A stretch of DNA of 64,000 nucleotides. It comes from PKWO01 sp036384915 (lineage in GTDB: Bacteria; Pseudomonadota; Gammaproteobacteria; Burkholderiales; Burkholderiaceae_D). Position numbers and translations under genes: made by a program. The stretch's first letter is position 1; every line of letters begins with the position of its first letter. The notes below the pieces were generated by a model that worked only from the letters and a program-made list of their open reading frames with translations, was not told the origin of the DNA and did not search any database. This document shows positions 1-10,938 of this stretch, one piece after another. The stretch spans positions 4,484 through 68,483 of the forward strand of contig DASVLJ010000043.1 of assembly GCA_036384915.1 (NCBI GenBank), given 5' to 3'.

Positions 1-340
1 TCACAAATTCATACGTTGGAACGTTTGCATCGGATTCCTGCCAGTACTCATCGAATCGATACATAAAATGTATGCCATATCCCAGGAATTTCTTTTCGTT
101 AAAGCTGAATAGCTCGTTGCTCGGAACGATAGGCTGCAATACATTTTGCCATTCCCATTTCTTCTTTTCGTAGTCTGGATGACTTGCTTCCAAAGCCTTG
201 GCAACTTGCAACTCAAACTCAAAGGGGAGTTCCGGCGATTGATTGATCAACAAGGATGCTACACGTGAGACCTCGACTATCAATTTTTCCACGTCTATCG
301 CGGTAGGTGAAGCAGTCCGGACGTATAGTGAATAGCTCAT
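1..340 (-). CDS. Hypothetical protein, 3' end beyond the window
   Basis: An open frame of 113 codons runs leftwards from an ATG at 340 and leaves the window without a stop. It begins MSYSLYVRTASPTAID and contains a charged and aromatic stretch (HPDYEKKKWEW). The ATG overlaps the stop of the ORF at 337-690 by four bases, which suggests translational coupling. I recognise no family. The size, composition and position after a small ORF fit an immunity-type partner of a toxin fragment, but that is inference only. Confidence 0.55.
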   Translation of the reverse strand, partial: MSYSLYVRTASPTAIDVEKLIVEVSRVASLLINQSPELPFEFELQVAKALEASHPDYEKKKWEWQNVLQPIVPSNELFSFNEKKFLGYGIHFMYRFDEYWQESDANVPTYEFV

Positions 341-690
341 TTCAGCTTCCTTACAGGCGGATCAACGCATTTTAGCATCCGGGTAATCGGGCTATTTATT
401 TGTAACCGGTCAATCTCGTGCAACATTTCGCCGCCGTCCATCTCATGCAAATCCGACTGCAGGGGATTGTTAGCAAACGTCTCCTTCCAAATACGCGGCG
501 TTAGCTGATGTACCAGCGACGCCGGATGCTTGCCGATGGAAAGCGGCCAGTCAACAGTAAAATCGGCATTCCCTCCGACCTCGTGCTGGCAATGACGGCT
601 ATGAGGGTCCTGCCGACAGGGAGCGTTCAAATTCGTTGCAATTCGCAAGACCGGTTCGCAGCGTACTGCGGCCATGGCGAGACGCGGCAC
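337..690 (-). CDS. Small hypothetical ORF, possible toxin C-terminal fragment
   Basis: A 117-codon frame opens with GTG at 690 (an in-frame ATG lies at 675) and ends in an ATGA overlap with the next gene. It contains a Cys/His cluster (HSRHCQHEVGG) and a Trp-rich middle (VDWPLSIGKHP). An in-frame TAA lies two codons before the GTG, and the terminator of the upstream lipoprotein gene lies only about 10 bases before it, so there is little room for a promoter. It may be the surviving 3' end of a larger gene. No family was recognised. Confidence 0.35.
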   Translation of the reverse strand: MPRLAMAAVRCEPVLRIATNLNAPCRQDPHSRHCQHEVGGNADFTVDWPLSIGKHPASLVHQLTPRIWKETFANNPLQSDLHEMDGGEMLHEIDRLQINSPITRMLKCVDPPVRKLK

Positions 691-698
691 CCGTTAAT

Positions 699-730
699 AG
701 AAAATCCGCGCATCGCAGGATGCGCGGATT
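699..730 (-). terminator. Rho-independent terminator of the 809-3235 gene
   Basis: A perfect 12-bp inverted repeat (703-714 with 719-730, arm AATCCGCGCATC) closes on a 4-base loop. On the minus strand it is followed by TTTTCTATT. It lies about 80 bases after the stop of the lipoprotein gene. A second self-complementary element (CGGCGCCG at 755-762 and 771-778) lies between them. Confidence 0.8.
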
Positions 731-808
731 CCGAGGGGGATCGCCGAACTTGCACGGCGCCGTTTTAGCCCGGCGCCGCTCTTTGCCGGCTATGCTGCCG
801 TCGAGCTA

Positions 809-3235
<2,427 letters not shown>

Positions 3236-3698
3236 GTGGCAACTCTTCCGAAATAACAATGGGCAACAATTATTTTTTTCCGAATGTTAAATATGTTTTC
3301 CTGTAAGTGCAAGAAAAATTTCATATTGTGAAATAACCATGGTTTGTTGGAAATATTTTCTTAAGGCACGACAAGCTCTTGCCGCGGGTTCACGCGAGGT
3401 TCGGATTCGGCTGCCGATATCGAGGCGGGAAGATGTCACGGAAGATGCAGCGGAGAAAGCGCAAGAGGGGCGAATCCGATAGGCAAGACCTGTCCCCTAT
3501 GGCCGTCTTTCACGCGCCGGCGCGGCGGAATCATCGCCGGCCTTGATGCGAATCCCGTAACGGCATGCAATGCGGAAGCGATGCTCAGCCGAAGCGTCGG
3601 CAGGCATTTGTCAAACGAGCCGGCGATTTTTCCGATTCCTCGTTTCCGCCCGCAAGGCTTCTTCTATGATTGAAAAGACAATTCAAGGGGAAAATGCC
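3236..3698. promoter_or_regulatory. Intergenic region between divergent lipoprotein genes
   Basis: The 463 bases hold no credible gene. Bases 3260-3360 are clearly AT-rich compared with the surroundings and probably hold promoters for one or both genes. A short inverted repeat, ATTTCA-N5-TGAAAT, lies at 3318-3334. The rest is GC-rich and shows nothing I recognise. Confidence 0.4.
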
Positions 3699-4943
3699 AT
3701 GTGGTCTCTTCATCTCAATTGCGAGCCGGGAGGAAAGAAAATCGCCGGCGCTCTGGGCGTCACAGTTGCCCTGGGCGTGGCATCGGGATGCGGCGGCGGC
3801 GGCGCCGGTTACGGCGCGGCCACCGCGCCCGTGCCGACGCCGTCTCCATCCCCATCCCCATCTCCATCTCCGACACCGACGCCAGTGCCGGCGCCGGCGT
3901 CAACCGTCGTATCCGCCAGTTGCGAATACGTCGACGTCTCGGCAGCGCTGAACCGATCCGGGCTCGGAACGACGATTCAGATTCCTGCCGGCGATTGCAA
4001 TTGGGGCACGGCCCAGCTCTCGGTTCCGGCCGGCATCTTTGTGCAGGGAGCGGGGCGCGACGCGACGACGATACGGCGGCAGGGGAGGGTATCGAACACG
4101 AATTTTCTGGTGGCCTTCGATTGCTCGAACGGCTTGCGTGCCAGTTTCGCCGGCATCGCCCTGGTTGGCAACGGCAATGGAACCATAGAGGACAATGGCC
4201 TGGGCTTGCTCAACGGTTGCAGCGACTTCGCCGTGTTCGACTCGCAATTCAGCAACTTTACCTTCAGCGGACTGTATGTGGGGAATGCCCCTGGCGAACG
4301 GGGCGTCATCTACAACAACAATTTCATCAACAATTTCAGCGCCTCGCTCGCCAATCTCGGCTACGGCGTCGTCGTCTATGGCGGCGGCGCCTGGCCTGCG
4401 CTTTCTCTCGGCTCGCAAAATGCGGTGTTCGTGGAAGACAACTTCTTCAGCGGCAACCGGCACAATATTGCGTCGAACAACGGTTCGCAATACGTCTTTC
4501 GCCACAATGCGGTGGTGGGGCAGGACGCGGCCAAGGACTATGCCATGACCGACGCGCATGGATTGTCGTCGTCTCCGCGCGGTTCGCGAAGTTACGAGAT
4601 TTACGAGAATCAATACACGACGAACTTGAGCAGCGGCTTGCAGCGCGCCGCTATCGGCATTCGCGGCGGAGACGGCGTCATCTTCAACAACACTGCGAGC
4701 GACGCCATCGCGCGGACGATAGAGTTGACGGTGGAAGGGTTCAGTTGCGGGGCCTATCCCGGCCCGGATCAGATCAGGGTGCTCTATATCTGGAACGTTT
4801 CCCCGAACCCGGGCAACATCTTTTCGCAAAATGGCGTGGCCAACGATTGCCCGGCATCGGTCCAGCTCGGGCGCGACTATTTCCTGCAGGAGATGCCGGG
4901 CTATATCCCATACATGTATCCGCATCCCCTGCGCGGCAGATAG
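3699..4943 (+). CDS. Beta-helix lipoprotein, polysaccharide lyase-like
   Basis: The protein has 414 residues. A lipoprotein signal ends in the lipobox VASGC, followed by a short Pro/Ser/Thr linker and one right-handed beta-helix domain. That domain matches the N-terminal domain of the divergent gene at 809-3235 almost rung for rung (YNNNFINNFSASLANLGYG here, FNNDFINNYSPALGDLGYG there). The C-terminal catalytic-like domain of the neighbour is absent. The ATG at 3699 is preceded by AAGGGG; an in-frame ATG at 3666 is possible. It probably binds or cleaves the EPS made by the adjacent cluster. The gene converges on 4956-5735 with a 12-base gap. Confidence 0.7.
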   Translation: MWSLHLNCEPGGKKIAGALGVTVALGVASGCGGGGAGYGAATAPVPTPSPSPSPSPSPTPTPVPAPASTVVSASCEYVDVSAALNRSGLGTTIQIPAGDCNWGTAQLSVPAGIFVQGAGRDATTIRRQGRVSNTNFLVAFDCSNGLRASFAGIALVGNGNGTIEDNGLGLLNGCSDFAVFDSQFSNFTFSGLYVGNAPGERGVIYNNNFINNFSASLANLGYGVVVYGGGAWPALSLGSQNAVFVEDNFFSGNRHNIASNNGSQYVFRHNAVVGQDAAKDYAMTDAHGLSSSPRGSRSYEIYENQYTTNLSSGLQRAAIGIRGGDGVIFNNTASDAIARTIELTVEGFSCGAYPGPDQIRVLYIWNVSPNPGNIFSQNGVANDCPASVQLGRDYFLQEMPGYIPYMYPHPLRGR

Positions 4944-4955
4944 CTTGCGAGGGGC

Positions 4956-5735
4956 TCAGGATTGCTCGCTGTGCCACAGGCGCGACGTGCCCGCGGCGAG
5001 AAGCTGGCGTGTGATGCCGAGGATGAAGAGGGTGTTGGTCACCAGGTAGCGCGCGAACAGGCGCCGCGGTTCCGAGCACAGGCGGTAAAACCATTCGAGC
5101 CCGTGCTCGCGCCACCAGAGCGGTGCGCGTTTGCGCGTTCCCGCGTGGAAGTCGAACGCGGCACCGACGCCGATCATGACGGCATGCACCCGTCCGCGAT
5201 GCTCGGCCATCCATTGCTCCTGCTTGGGGCAGCCGAGGCCGACGAATACGATATGCGCGCCGGTACGATTGATGAATTCAAGGTCGATGGCGTCGTCTTC
5301 TGCGCTGATTGGCCCGAACGGCGGGGCGATGCCGCCGCCTATGGTCAGGCGCGGAAAGTGCCGCTCGATTTGCGCGACCAGCTTTTGCAGTGTCGGCATG
5401 GTCGAACCATAGAAATAGACCGTCTGGCCGCGCGCTTCTGCCATGGCCAGGCAGCGCCACATCAAGTCGGGCCCGCTGATGCGGCTTTGCCCGGCGACGC
5501 CCAGCTTGCGCATGGCCCAGGCTATCGGCGCGCCGTCGGGCAGGGCCAGGTCGGCCTGTTCGATGGCGCGCGCAAAGTCCGGGTTTCGCGTGGCCGTCAC
5601 CACCGAATGCACGTTGCACAAGGTGACGTAGCGCGATTCGCGTGCGCCGGCCCATCCGGCGATGTGCGCAAGCGTTTCGTCCCAGCCCAGCGCGTCGATG
5701 CCCGCGCCCAGGACTTCCACTCGTTTCTCAGGCAT
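4956..5735 (-). CDS. WecG/TagA/CpsF family glycosyltransferase
   Basis: The protein has 259 residues, the normal length for this family (GT26). Family features are visible: TLCNVHSVV near residue 40, the LPDGAPIAWA motif near 69, SGPDLMW near 86, and VGLGCPKQEQWMAEH near 170. Members add N-acetylmannosaminuronic acid or related sugars to a lipid-linked acceptor at the inner membrane. The start overlaps the end of the GT4 gene by 8 bases, so the two are one operon read leftwards, probably from the FNR-type promoter at 6967-7008. Confidence 0.9.
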   Translation of the reverse strand: MPEKRVEVLGAGIDALGWDETLAHIAGWAGARESRYVTLCNVHSVVTATRNPDFARAIEQADLALPDGAPIAWAMRKLGVAGQSRISGPDLMWRCLAMAEARGQTVYFYGSTMPTLQKLVAQIERHFPRLTIGGGIAPPFGPISAEDDAIDLEFINRTGAHIVFVGLGCPKQEQWMAEHRGRVHAVMIGVGAAFDFHAGTRKRAPLWWREHGLEWFYRLCSEPRRLFARYLVTNTLFILGITRQLLAAGTSRLWHSEQS

Positions 5736-6924
5736 GGCGCGTCCTCCCGGCTGCCGATATGGCGTTGTCGTAAATTTCCCTTAGCATGACGTAGTTCCTC
5801 TGCGGCGTGTATTTTTCCAGGTAGCGGCGGTAGGCTTCCTGTCCCATGCGGACCATCTCTTCCGGGTGGTCCGCTGCCCATTCGATCTTGTACGAGAGTT
5901 CGTGCGCGTCGCCGGGCGCGAACAGCAGGCCGGTCTTGCCGTCCTCGATCAATTCGCCGATGCCGCCGTGGTTGCTGGCGATGACGGGGGTGCCGCAGGA
6001 GAAGGCTTCGGCGGCTGCCAGGCCGAAGGTTTCGTAGCAAATGCTGGGCACCACGGCGAATTGCGCCTTGTGGAGATGGCCCAGCACTTCCGCGCGCGTC
6101 ATCCTGCCCAGATAGTCTTCCTTGAACTCTTCGGCGACGTGGACCTCGAGCGGACCGCCGCCGATGACCTGGACCTTCGGTATGCGCGCTTCGGGGATGG
6201 GGTGCCGCCGATGGCGCATGCGAATCAGGGCTTCGGCCAGCACGCGCAAGCCCTTTTCATTGGACAGCCTGCCGACGAACAGGCCGTGATGCCGGTTGCG
6301 CCAATCGGGCTCGCCGCTGGCGGCGACGAAGTTCGGCTTGACGTGGATGCTGTCTGCGGCGAATCCTCCTGCGACGTGCTTGTCCTTGCAAAAGCGGCTC
6401 GGTGCGATATAGCTCGTCACCTTGCGCCGGTAGGTGCCGATCGCGCGGTGCACGGCCACCATGGCGCAGATGACCGCCGATTCGACGGCGGAATCGTGGT
6501 AGCAGCGGTTCGTCACCGCCCGCCACGGCAGGTGCCCGACGCACGCTTCGCACAGTTCACCGTGTTTCAGGAGCATGGCCTGCGGGCAGATCAGCCGGAA
6601 GTTGTGCAGCGTCTGCACCACCGGCACGCGCTGTTGCGCGGCCATCCAGTAGAGGGAAGGGGATACCAGGGGAAAGGTATTGTGCGCATGGATGATGTCC
6701 GGGACGAAGCGCTCGCATAGCTGCCCGATGTCGTGGCGCGAGGCCGGGTTCCATATTGTCGCCGCAGCCAGGGCGGGCCGCGGCATGTCGTCGATGGCCG
6801 TATTGCTCAGGCGCACGAACTCGACGTCGTGGCCGTTGGCGCGCAATAGTTCCACTTCGGCCTGCGCGACCGCGTCTTCGCCGCCGGGCTGCCGATAGGC
6901 GTTGTGCACCACGAGTATCTTCAT
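5728..6924 (-). CDS. GT4-family glycosyltransferase
   Basis: The protein has 398 residues. A GT-B fold is clear: N-terminal KILVVHNAYRQPGGED with the glycine-rich acceptor loop, IIHAHNTFP near residue 80, and the donor-binding C-terminal half with LFVGRLSNEKG and the E-x7-E signature ETFGLAAAEAFSCGTPVIAS. A Cys cluster (ICPQAMLLKHGELCEACVG) resembles the metal-binding insertion of some GT4 enzymes. The ATG at 6924 was chosen because the family start motif begins there; longer extensions are antisense artefacts. It is the first gene of a two-gene operon. Confidence 0.9.
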   Translation of the reverse strand: MKILVVHNAYRQPGGEDAVAQAEVELLRANGHDVEFVRLSNTAIDDMPRPALAAATIWNPASRHDIGQLCERFVPDIIHAHNTFPLVSPSLYWMAAQQRVPVVQTLHNFRLICPQAMLLKHGELCEACVGHLPWRAVTNRCYHDSAVESAVICAMVAVHRAIGTYRRKVTSYIAPSRFCKDKHVAGGFAADSIHVKPNFVAASGEPDWRNRHHGLFVGRLSNEKGLRVLAEALIRMRHRRHPIPEARIPKVQVIGGGPLEVHVAEEFKEDYLGRMTRAEVLGHLHKAQFAVVPSICYETFGLAAAEAFSCGTPVIASNHGGIGELIEDGKTGLLFAPGDAHELSYKIEWAADHPEEMVRMGQEAYRRYLEKYTPQRNYVMLREIYDNAISAAGRTRHA

Positions 6925-6966
6925 TGTCGGACGTCGGATCAGGGCGGGACTGTATTCGTTGTGCCC

Positions 6967-7008
6967 ATTACACCTCCGGGGCCTTGCTTTCTCGTTGACT
7001 TTTATCAA
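6967..7008 (-). promoter_or_regulatory. FNR/CRP-type site and promoter for the glycosyltransferase operon
   Basis: TTGAC-TTTT-ATCAA lies at 6995-7008, an exact match to the FNR-type pattern. On the minus strand TGTAAT (6967-6972) matches five of six -10 bases. It starts 29.5 bases from the box centre, the geometry of a class II activated promoter. The predicted start near 6960 gives a leader of about 36 nt before the ATG at 6924. Confidence 0.65.
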
Positions 7009-7221
7009 TGGATGGAGTCGCCGGGAAATGCCGCCGGCATGCCTCGTGCGCTTGTTTTTCGCTTGTTGCGTATTCGCCTGAATGTTGGACCTTTGATAAT
7101 ACGCAAGGCGGGGCATGGCGAGCGAAGGTAGCCTTTGCTTGGGCCCGGTATCGCGATGAGGGAGAGAAGTCTCCACATTGGCCATGCCGGATCGTAAGCA
7201 GCCAGAAAAGAGGCGGATTCC

Positions 7222-8364
7222 ATGGGAATGCGATTGCACCGGAGCGCGTGGTTGGCGGGCGCGCTCATTTTGTCGGCGATGCTCTGCTCATGTACGGCGG
7301 GGCGCGCCTTTCCCGTTTCGGACGTGGCGGGCGGCGCCCAATCGAATGGAAGCGTTTCGGGCGAAGCGCCGCCGACGACGCAGATCACGGACGAGCTGAT
7401 CGCCGAGCAGAAATCCACGCGCGATAAACAACGCGATCTGGATCTCGACGAACTGATCGGCACGCCGACCCCCTATGTCATCGGTCCGGGCGATATCCTT
7501 TCCATCGTGGTTTGGGGGCACCCCGAACTGGTGGCCGCCGCGATGATGGTCCAGCTTCCCACCGTGAGCGGCGCCTTGCCGGGCAGCGGCGCGGAACAGC
7601 CGCCCGCCGGTTTCGTGGTGGATCACAACGGCATGCTGCAGTATCCCTACATCGGCCTGGTGAAGATGTCGGGCTTGACCGAGGCGCAAGCGCGCGATGA
7701 GATCGCGTCGAAGATCGCGACCTATATCAACCAGCCGAACGTCACCTTGCGGGTGCAGGCATATCGAAGCAAGCGGGTATATGTGGACGGCGAAGTCAAG
7801 ACACCCGGCCTGCAGGCGATCAACGACATTCCGATGACGCTGGTGGAAGCGATCAACCGCGCCGGCGGCGTGCTTCCCACGGCGGACCAGAGCCAGATCA
7901 CGGTCAACCGCAACGGCCACGTGATCCGCGTCAATTTGCCCAAGCTGGTGCAGAGGGGAATCGATCCGGGCAGCCTGATGCTTGCCAACGGCGATGTCGT
8001 GCGCGTGTTGTCGCGCGACGAGAGCAAGGTGTTTGTCACCGGCGAAGTGACGGCGCCCAAGGCGCTGACCATGCATGACGGGCACCTGACCTTGAACGAG
8101 GCGCTGGGCGAATCGGGCGGCATCAACCCGCTGTCGGGCGACCCGGAACAAGTGTTCGTGGTCAGGAAAGGGCCGGAACGCATCATGGTGTTCCAGCTCG
8201 ATGCCAAGTCTACCGGGGCGCTGGCCATGGCCGAAGCCTTCGAGCTGGACCCCAAGGACCTGGTCTACGTCGCGCCGACCGGGCTGATGCGCTGGCACCG
8301 CAATATCAGCCTGCTGTTGCCGAGCGAGCTGTCGGCGGCCGTGGGCGCGGGTAAGCAGCCGTAA
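7222..8364 (+). CDS. Wza-like outer-membrane polysaccharide export lipoprotein
   Basis: The protein has 380 residues, as usual for Wza/GumB-type proteins. It has a lipoprotein signal with lipobox LCSC and a polysaccharide export domain (YVIGPGDILSIVVWGHPEL, about residues 90-200). Two SLBB-type repeats follow (VYVDGEVKTPGLQAI and VFVTGEVTAPKALTM). It should form the outer-membrane channel for the EPS. An in-frame ATG two codons downstream is an alternative start. It opens the rightward EPS gene series, followed after 66 bases by the tyrosine kinase gene. Confidence 0.92.
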   Translation: MGMRLHRSAWLAGALILSAMLCSCTAGRAFPVSDVAGGAQSNGSVSGEAPPTTQITDELIAEQKSTRDKQRDLDLDELIGTPTPYVIGPGDILSIVVWGHPELVAAAMMVQLPTVSGALPGSGAEQPPAGFVVDHNGMLQYPYIGLVKMSGLTEAQARDEIASKIATYINQPNVTLRVQAYRSKRVYVDGEVKTPGLQAINDIPMTLVEAINRAGGVLPTADQSQITVNRNGHVIRVNLPKLVQRGIDPGSLMLANGDVVRVLSRDESKVFVTGEVTAPKALTMHDGHLTLNEALGESGGINPLSGDPEQVFVVRKGPERIMVFQLDAKSTGALAMAEAFELDPKDLVYVAPTGLMRWHRNISLLLPSELSAAVGAGKQP

Positions 8365-8425
8365 ACACAGGGACGCCTTGGACACGGGTACGCCGCAGAC
8401 GCGGGGAAGCCATAGACGCTGGGAA
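8365..8425 (+). repeat. 17-bp imperfect tandem repeat between wza- and wzc-like genes
   Basis: Three full units of 17 bases (8365-8381, 8382-8398, 8399-8415) and a partial fourth share the pattern ACRCRGGKAMGCCNYRG. They fill the whole gap between the wza-like stop and the ribosome-binding region of the next gene. Confidence 0.6.
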
Positions 8426-8430
8426 ATGAC

Positions 8431-10710
8431 ATGTCGATACCATCCGATCACAATCTGATTGCGCCGCTGCACGACAACCGCCTGGTGGTCGGCGCCGCGC
8501 CCATGCTGGCGGCGCCGGCGATGACGCCATACGAAGAAGACGTTCATCTGACGAACTATTACGACATGCTGGTGGACAGCCGCTGGCTGATCCTCAAGAT
8601 CGCCCTGCTGGTGTCCTTGTGCGGGGTGGCCTACGCCTTTCTGTCCAAGCCGGTCTACGAAGCCACGATGCTGATTCACGTGGAGGAAGACAAGCCGAAT
8701 ACCTCCAAGAACATGCTCGGCGATATTTCCTCGCTGTTCGACGTCAAGGCCGCGGCCATTTCGGAAATGGAATTGTTGAACTCGCGCATGGTCATCACCC
8801 GCGCGGTGGACAACCTCGGGCTGTATATCAACGTGCGCCCCAAATATTTCCCCGTGGTGGGCGAATGGTTCGCCCGGCGCCAGAGCAGCACCTTCCAGCC
8901 CGGCATTTTCGGGTACGGCGGTTACGTCTGGGGAGCGGAAAAGATCGACGTGGCGACCTTTTTCGCGCCGGAATATCTGCAGAACCAGCAGTTCGTGCTG
9001 ACCGTTCTGCCCGACGGGAAATACCGTCTGCATCAGGAAAAGTGGAATTTCGACGCCGTCGGCGAGGTAGGCAACGAGCTCAGCGTCGAGACCGGAAAAG
9101 GCAAGCTCGAGCTGTCGGTCAAGCATATCGATGCCGCACCGGGCGCGCAGTTTCTCTTGAGCTATCGGCCGAAACTGGCGGCGATACAGGATGTCCAGAG
9201 CGCCATGACCGTGGTGGAAAAAGGCAAGCAATCCGGCATCATCGGCGTCACGCTGGAGAGCGACGACCCCAAGGCCGCACACGATATCCTCACCGAGATC
9301 GGCAACGAATACATTCATCAAAACGTGGCGCGCAAGCTGGAGGAGGCCGAGAAGTCGCTGAAGTTCCTCGACGATCAGCTGCCCGATCTGAAGCGCAAGG
9401 TGGAAGCGTCGGAAGCGGAATACTATCAATTTCGCAATGCGCACGGCACCATCGATCTGCCGGAAGAGTCCAAGCTCAGCCTGCAGCAAAGCGTCGCGCT
9501 CAAGGCGAAGCGGCTGGAACTGCAGCAGAAAAAGGAAGAGCTGCTCATCAGCTTCACGCCGAACCACCCCATCGTCATCGGTATCAACAACCAGATCCGG
9601 GAAATGGATGCGCAAATCGCTTCGACCGACGGCCACATCAAGCAATTGCCCATCCTGGAACAGGACCTGCTGCGCCTGAACCGCGAGATGAAGGTCAACA
9701 GCGAACTCTATTCGGCCCTGCTCAACACGGCGCAGCAGCTGCGCATGGTCAAGGCCGGCAAGGTGAGCAATGTCCGCCTCATCGATGCCCCCATGATGCC
9801 GGAAACGCCGGCGCGGCCGAACCGGCCCAAGATCATCGGCTTGTCCGTCGCGGCGGGCCTGCTGCTGGGATTGTCCATCGCCTTCTTCAGGAAGATATCG
9901 AGCCGCCGCATCGAGGACCCGCGCCGCCTGGAGAAAGTGCTGGGCGCGCGCGTGGTCTATACCACCATTCCGCATAGCGAAGCTCAGCGCGGCCTGCCGG
10001 GCAAGCGGCATCCGGAGCACGAGGAGCTTCCTCTCCTGGCGCATGCGGACCCGGGCGATATCGCCATCGAAAGCCTGCGCAATTTCCGCACCGTGTTTCA
10101 AAACGCCAATGCGCGCTTCCGCAATAATGTCGTGCTGATCAGCGGGCCGACCCCCGGCGTCGGGAAGTCTTTCGTGTCGATGAATTTCGCGGCCGTGATG
10201 GCGGCCAGCGGAAAGAGGGTGCTGCTGGTCGATGCCGATCTGCGTAAGGGCAACCTGCACCGCCACTTCGGGCTGGCGCGCGACAGGGGCTTGTCCGAGG
10301 TGATACGCGGCTCGTGCGCGGCGAAGGATGCAATCCATAACGGCATCCACGAAAATCTCGATTTTCTTTCCACGGGCGCCTTGCCGCCGAATCCGTCCGA
10401 GTTCCTTTTGCACCGCAATTTCGGCGAGCTGATGCGGCAGCTTTCGGCCGAATACGATTATGTGCTGCTGGACCCGCCGCCGATTCTGGCCGTGTCCGAT
10501 ACGCTGGTCATTGCCGCGCATGCGGGTGCGATCTTCATTCTTGCGCGGGCCAACGTCACCAGCGAGAGCGAGATAAACGAATCGATCAAGCGCTTCAACC
10601 AGGCCGGCATCGCGCCGGAAGGCATCCTCTTCAACGACGCCAAGGTCAGGTCGCGCTCCTACGGCGCCTATCACTATCCGCAGTCCAAGTCGCTGGGCTA
10701 TTCCTCCTGA
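8431..10710 (+). CDS. Wzc-like polysaccharide co-polymerase / BY-type tyrosine kinase
   Basis: The protein has 759 residues. The Wzz domain carries a first membrane helix near residues 48-70. A long periplasmic coiled-coil region follows, then a second helix near 470-490 preceded by PETPARPNRPK. The cytoplasmic BY-kinase domain has Walker A (GPTPGVGKS), Walker A' (VLLVDADLRKG) and Walker B (YVLLDPPP). The C-terminus has a tyrosine cluster (SYGAYHYPQ...LGYSS) for autophosphorylation. It controls chain length and export with Wza. The Wzx/Wzy-dependent character of the locus agrees with this role. Confidence 0.93.
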   Translation: MSIPSDHNLIAPLHDNRLVVGAAPMLAAPAMTPYEEDVHLTNYYDMLVDSRWLILKIALLVSLCGVAYAFLSKPVYEATMLIHVEEDKPNTSKNMLGDISSLFDVKAAAISEMELLNSRMVITRAVDNLGLYINVRPKYFPVVGEWFARRQSSTFQPGIFGYGGYVWGAEKIDVATFFAPEYLQNQQFVLTVLPDGKYRLHQEKWNFDAVGEVGNELSVETGKGKLELSVKHIDAAPGAQFLLSYRPKLAAIQDVQSAMTVVEKGKQSGIIGVTLESDDPKAAHDILTEIGNEYIHQNVARKLEEAEKSLKFLDDQLPDLKRKVEASEAEYYQFRNAHGTIDLPEESKLSLQQSVALKAKRLELQQKKEELLISFTPNHPIVIGINNQIREMDAQIASTDGHIKQLPILEQDLLRLNREMKVNSELYSALLNTAQQLRMVKAGKVSNVRLIDAPMMPETPARPNRPKIIGLSVAAGLLLGLSIAFFRKISSRRIEDPRRLEKVLGARVVYTTIPHSEAQRGLPGKRHPEHEELPLLAHADPGDIAIESLRNFRTVFQNANARFRNNVVLISGPTPGVGKSFVSMNFAAVMAASGKRVLLVDADLRKGNLHRHFGLARDRGLSEVIRGSCAAKDAIHNGIHENLDFLSTGALPPNPSEFLLHRNFGELMRQLSAEYDYVLLDPPPILAVSDTLVIAAHAGAIFILARANVTSESEINESIKRFNQAGIAPEGILFNDAKVRSRSYGAYHYPQSKSLGYSS

Positions 10711-10796
10711 ATCATTCCTCCCGAATCTGCAACGGACGGTCCGCCGCTTCGGCGGCGGCCGCCCGCATGCGGCGCGCGACCGGTGCGCGGCGCTGT

Positions 10797-10810
10797 TTGA
10801 GGATTGTCAA
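10797..10810 (+). promoter_or_regulatory. Imperfect FNR/CRP-type site upstream of the priming transferase
   Basis: TTGAG-GATT-GTCAA has one mismatch to the FNR-type palindrome. It lies in the 228-base gap after the kinase gene, 129 bases before the chosen ATG at 10939. The -10 region is weak (TATCCC near 10831), so this is one of the least certain sites of the set. Confidence 0.4.
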
Positions 10811-10938
10811 CGGACCGGCGAATACGAGAATATCCCCGCGTGCCGTGCACTAGCATGAGTTCAGAGACATTTCTCTTATTTCTCAAGCGTGGCCGCACGG
10901 CGTTGCCCGGCCCTGGACGGAAGAAGGATGGCGCGATC

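Noticed and set aside
508..768. 86-codon plus-strand ORF
   Set aside because: It is antisense to the small ORF at 337-690, runs through the terminator hairpin and has no ribosome site.
7288..10674. A 1128-codon minus-strand ORF across the wza- and wzc-like genes
   Set aside because: No domains, no ribosome site, shadow composition. The plus-strand genes are unmistakable.
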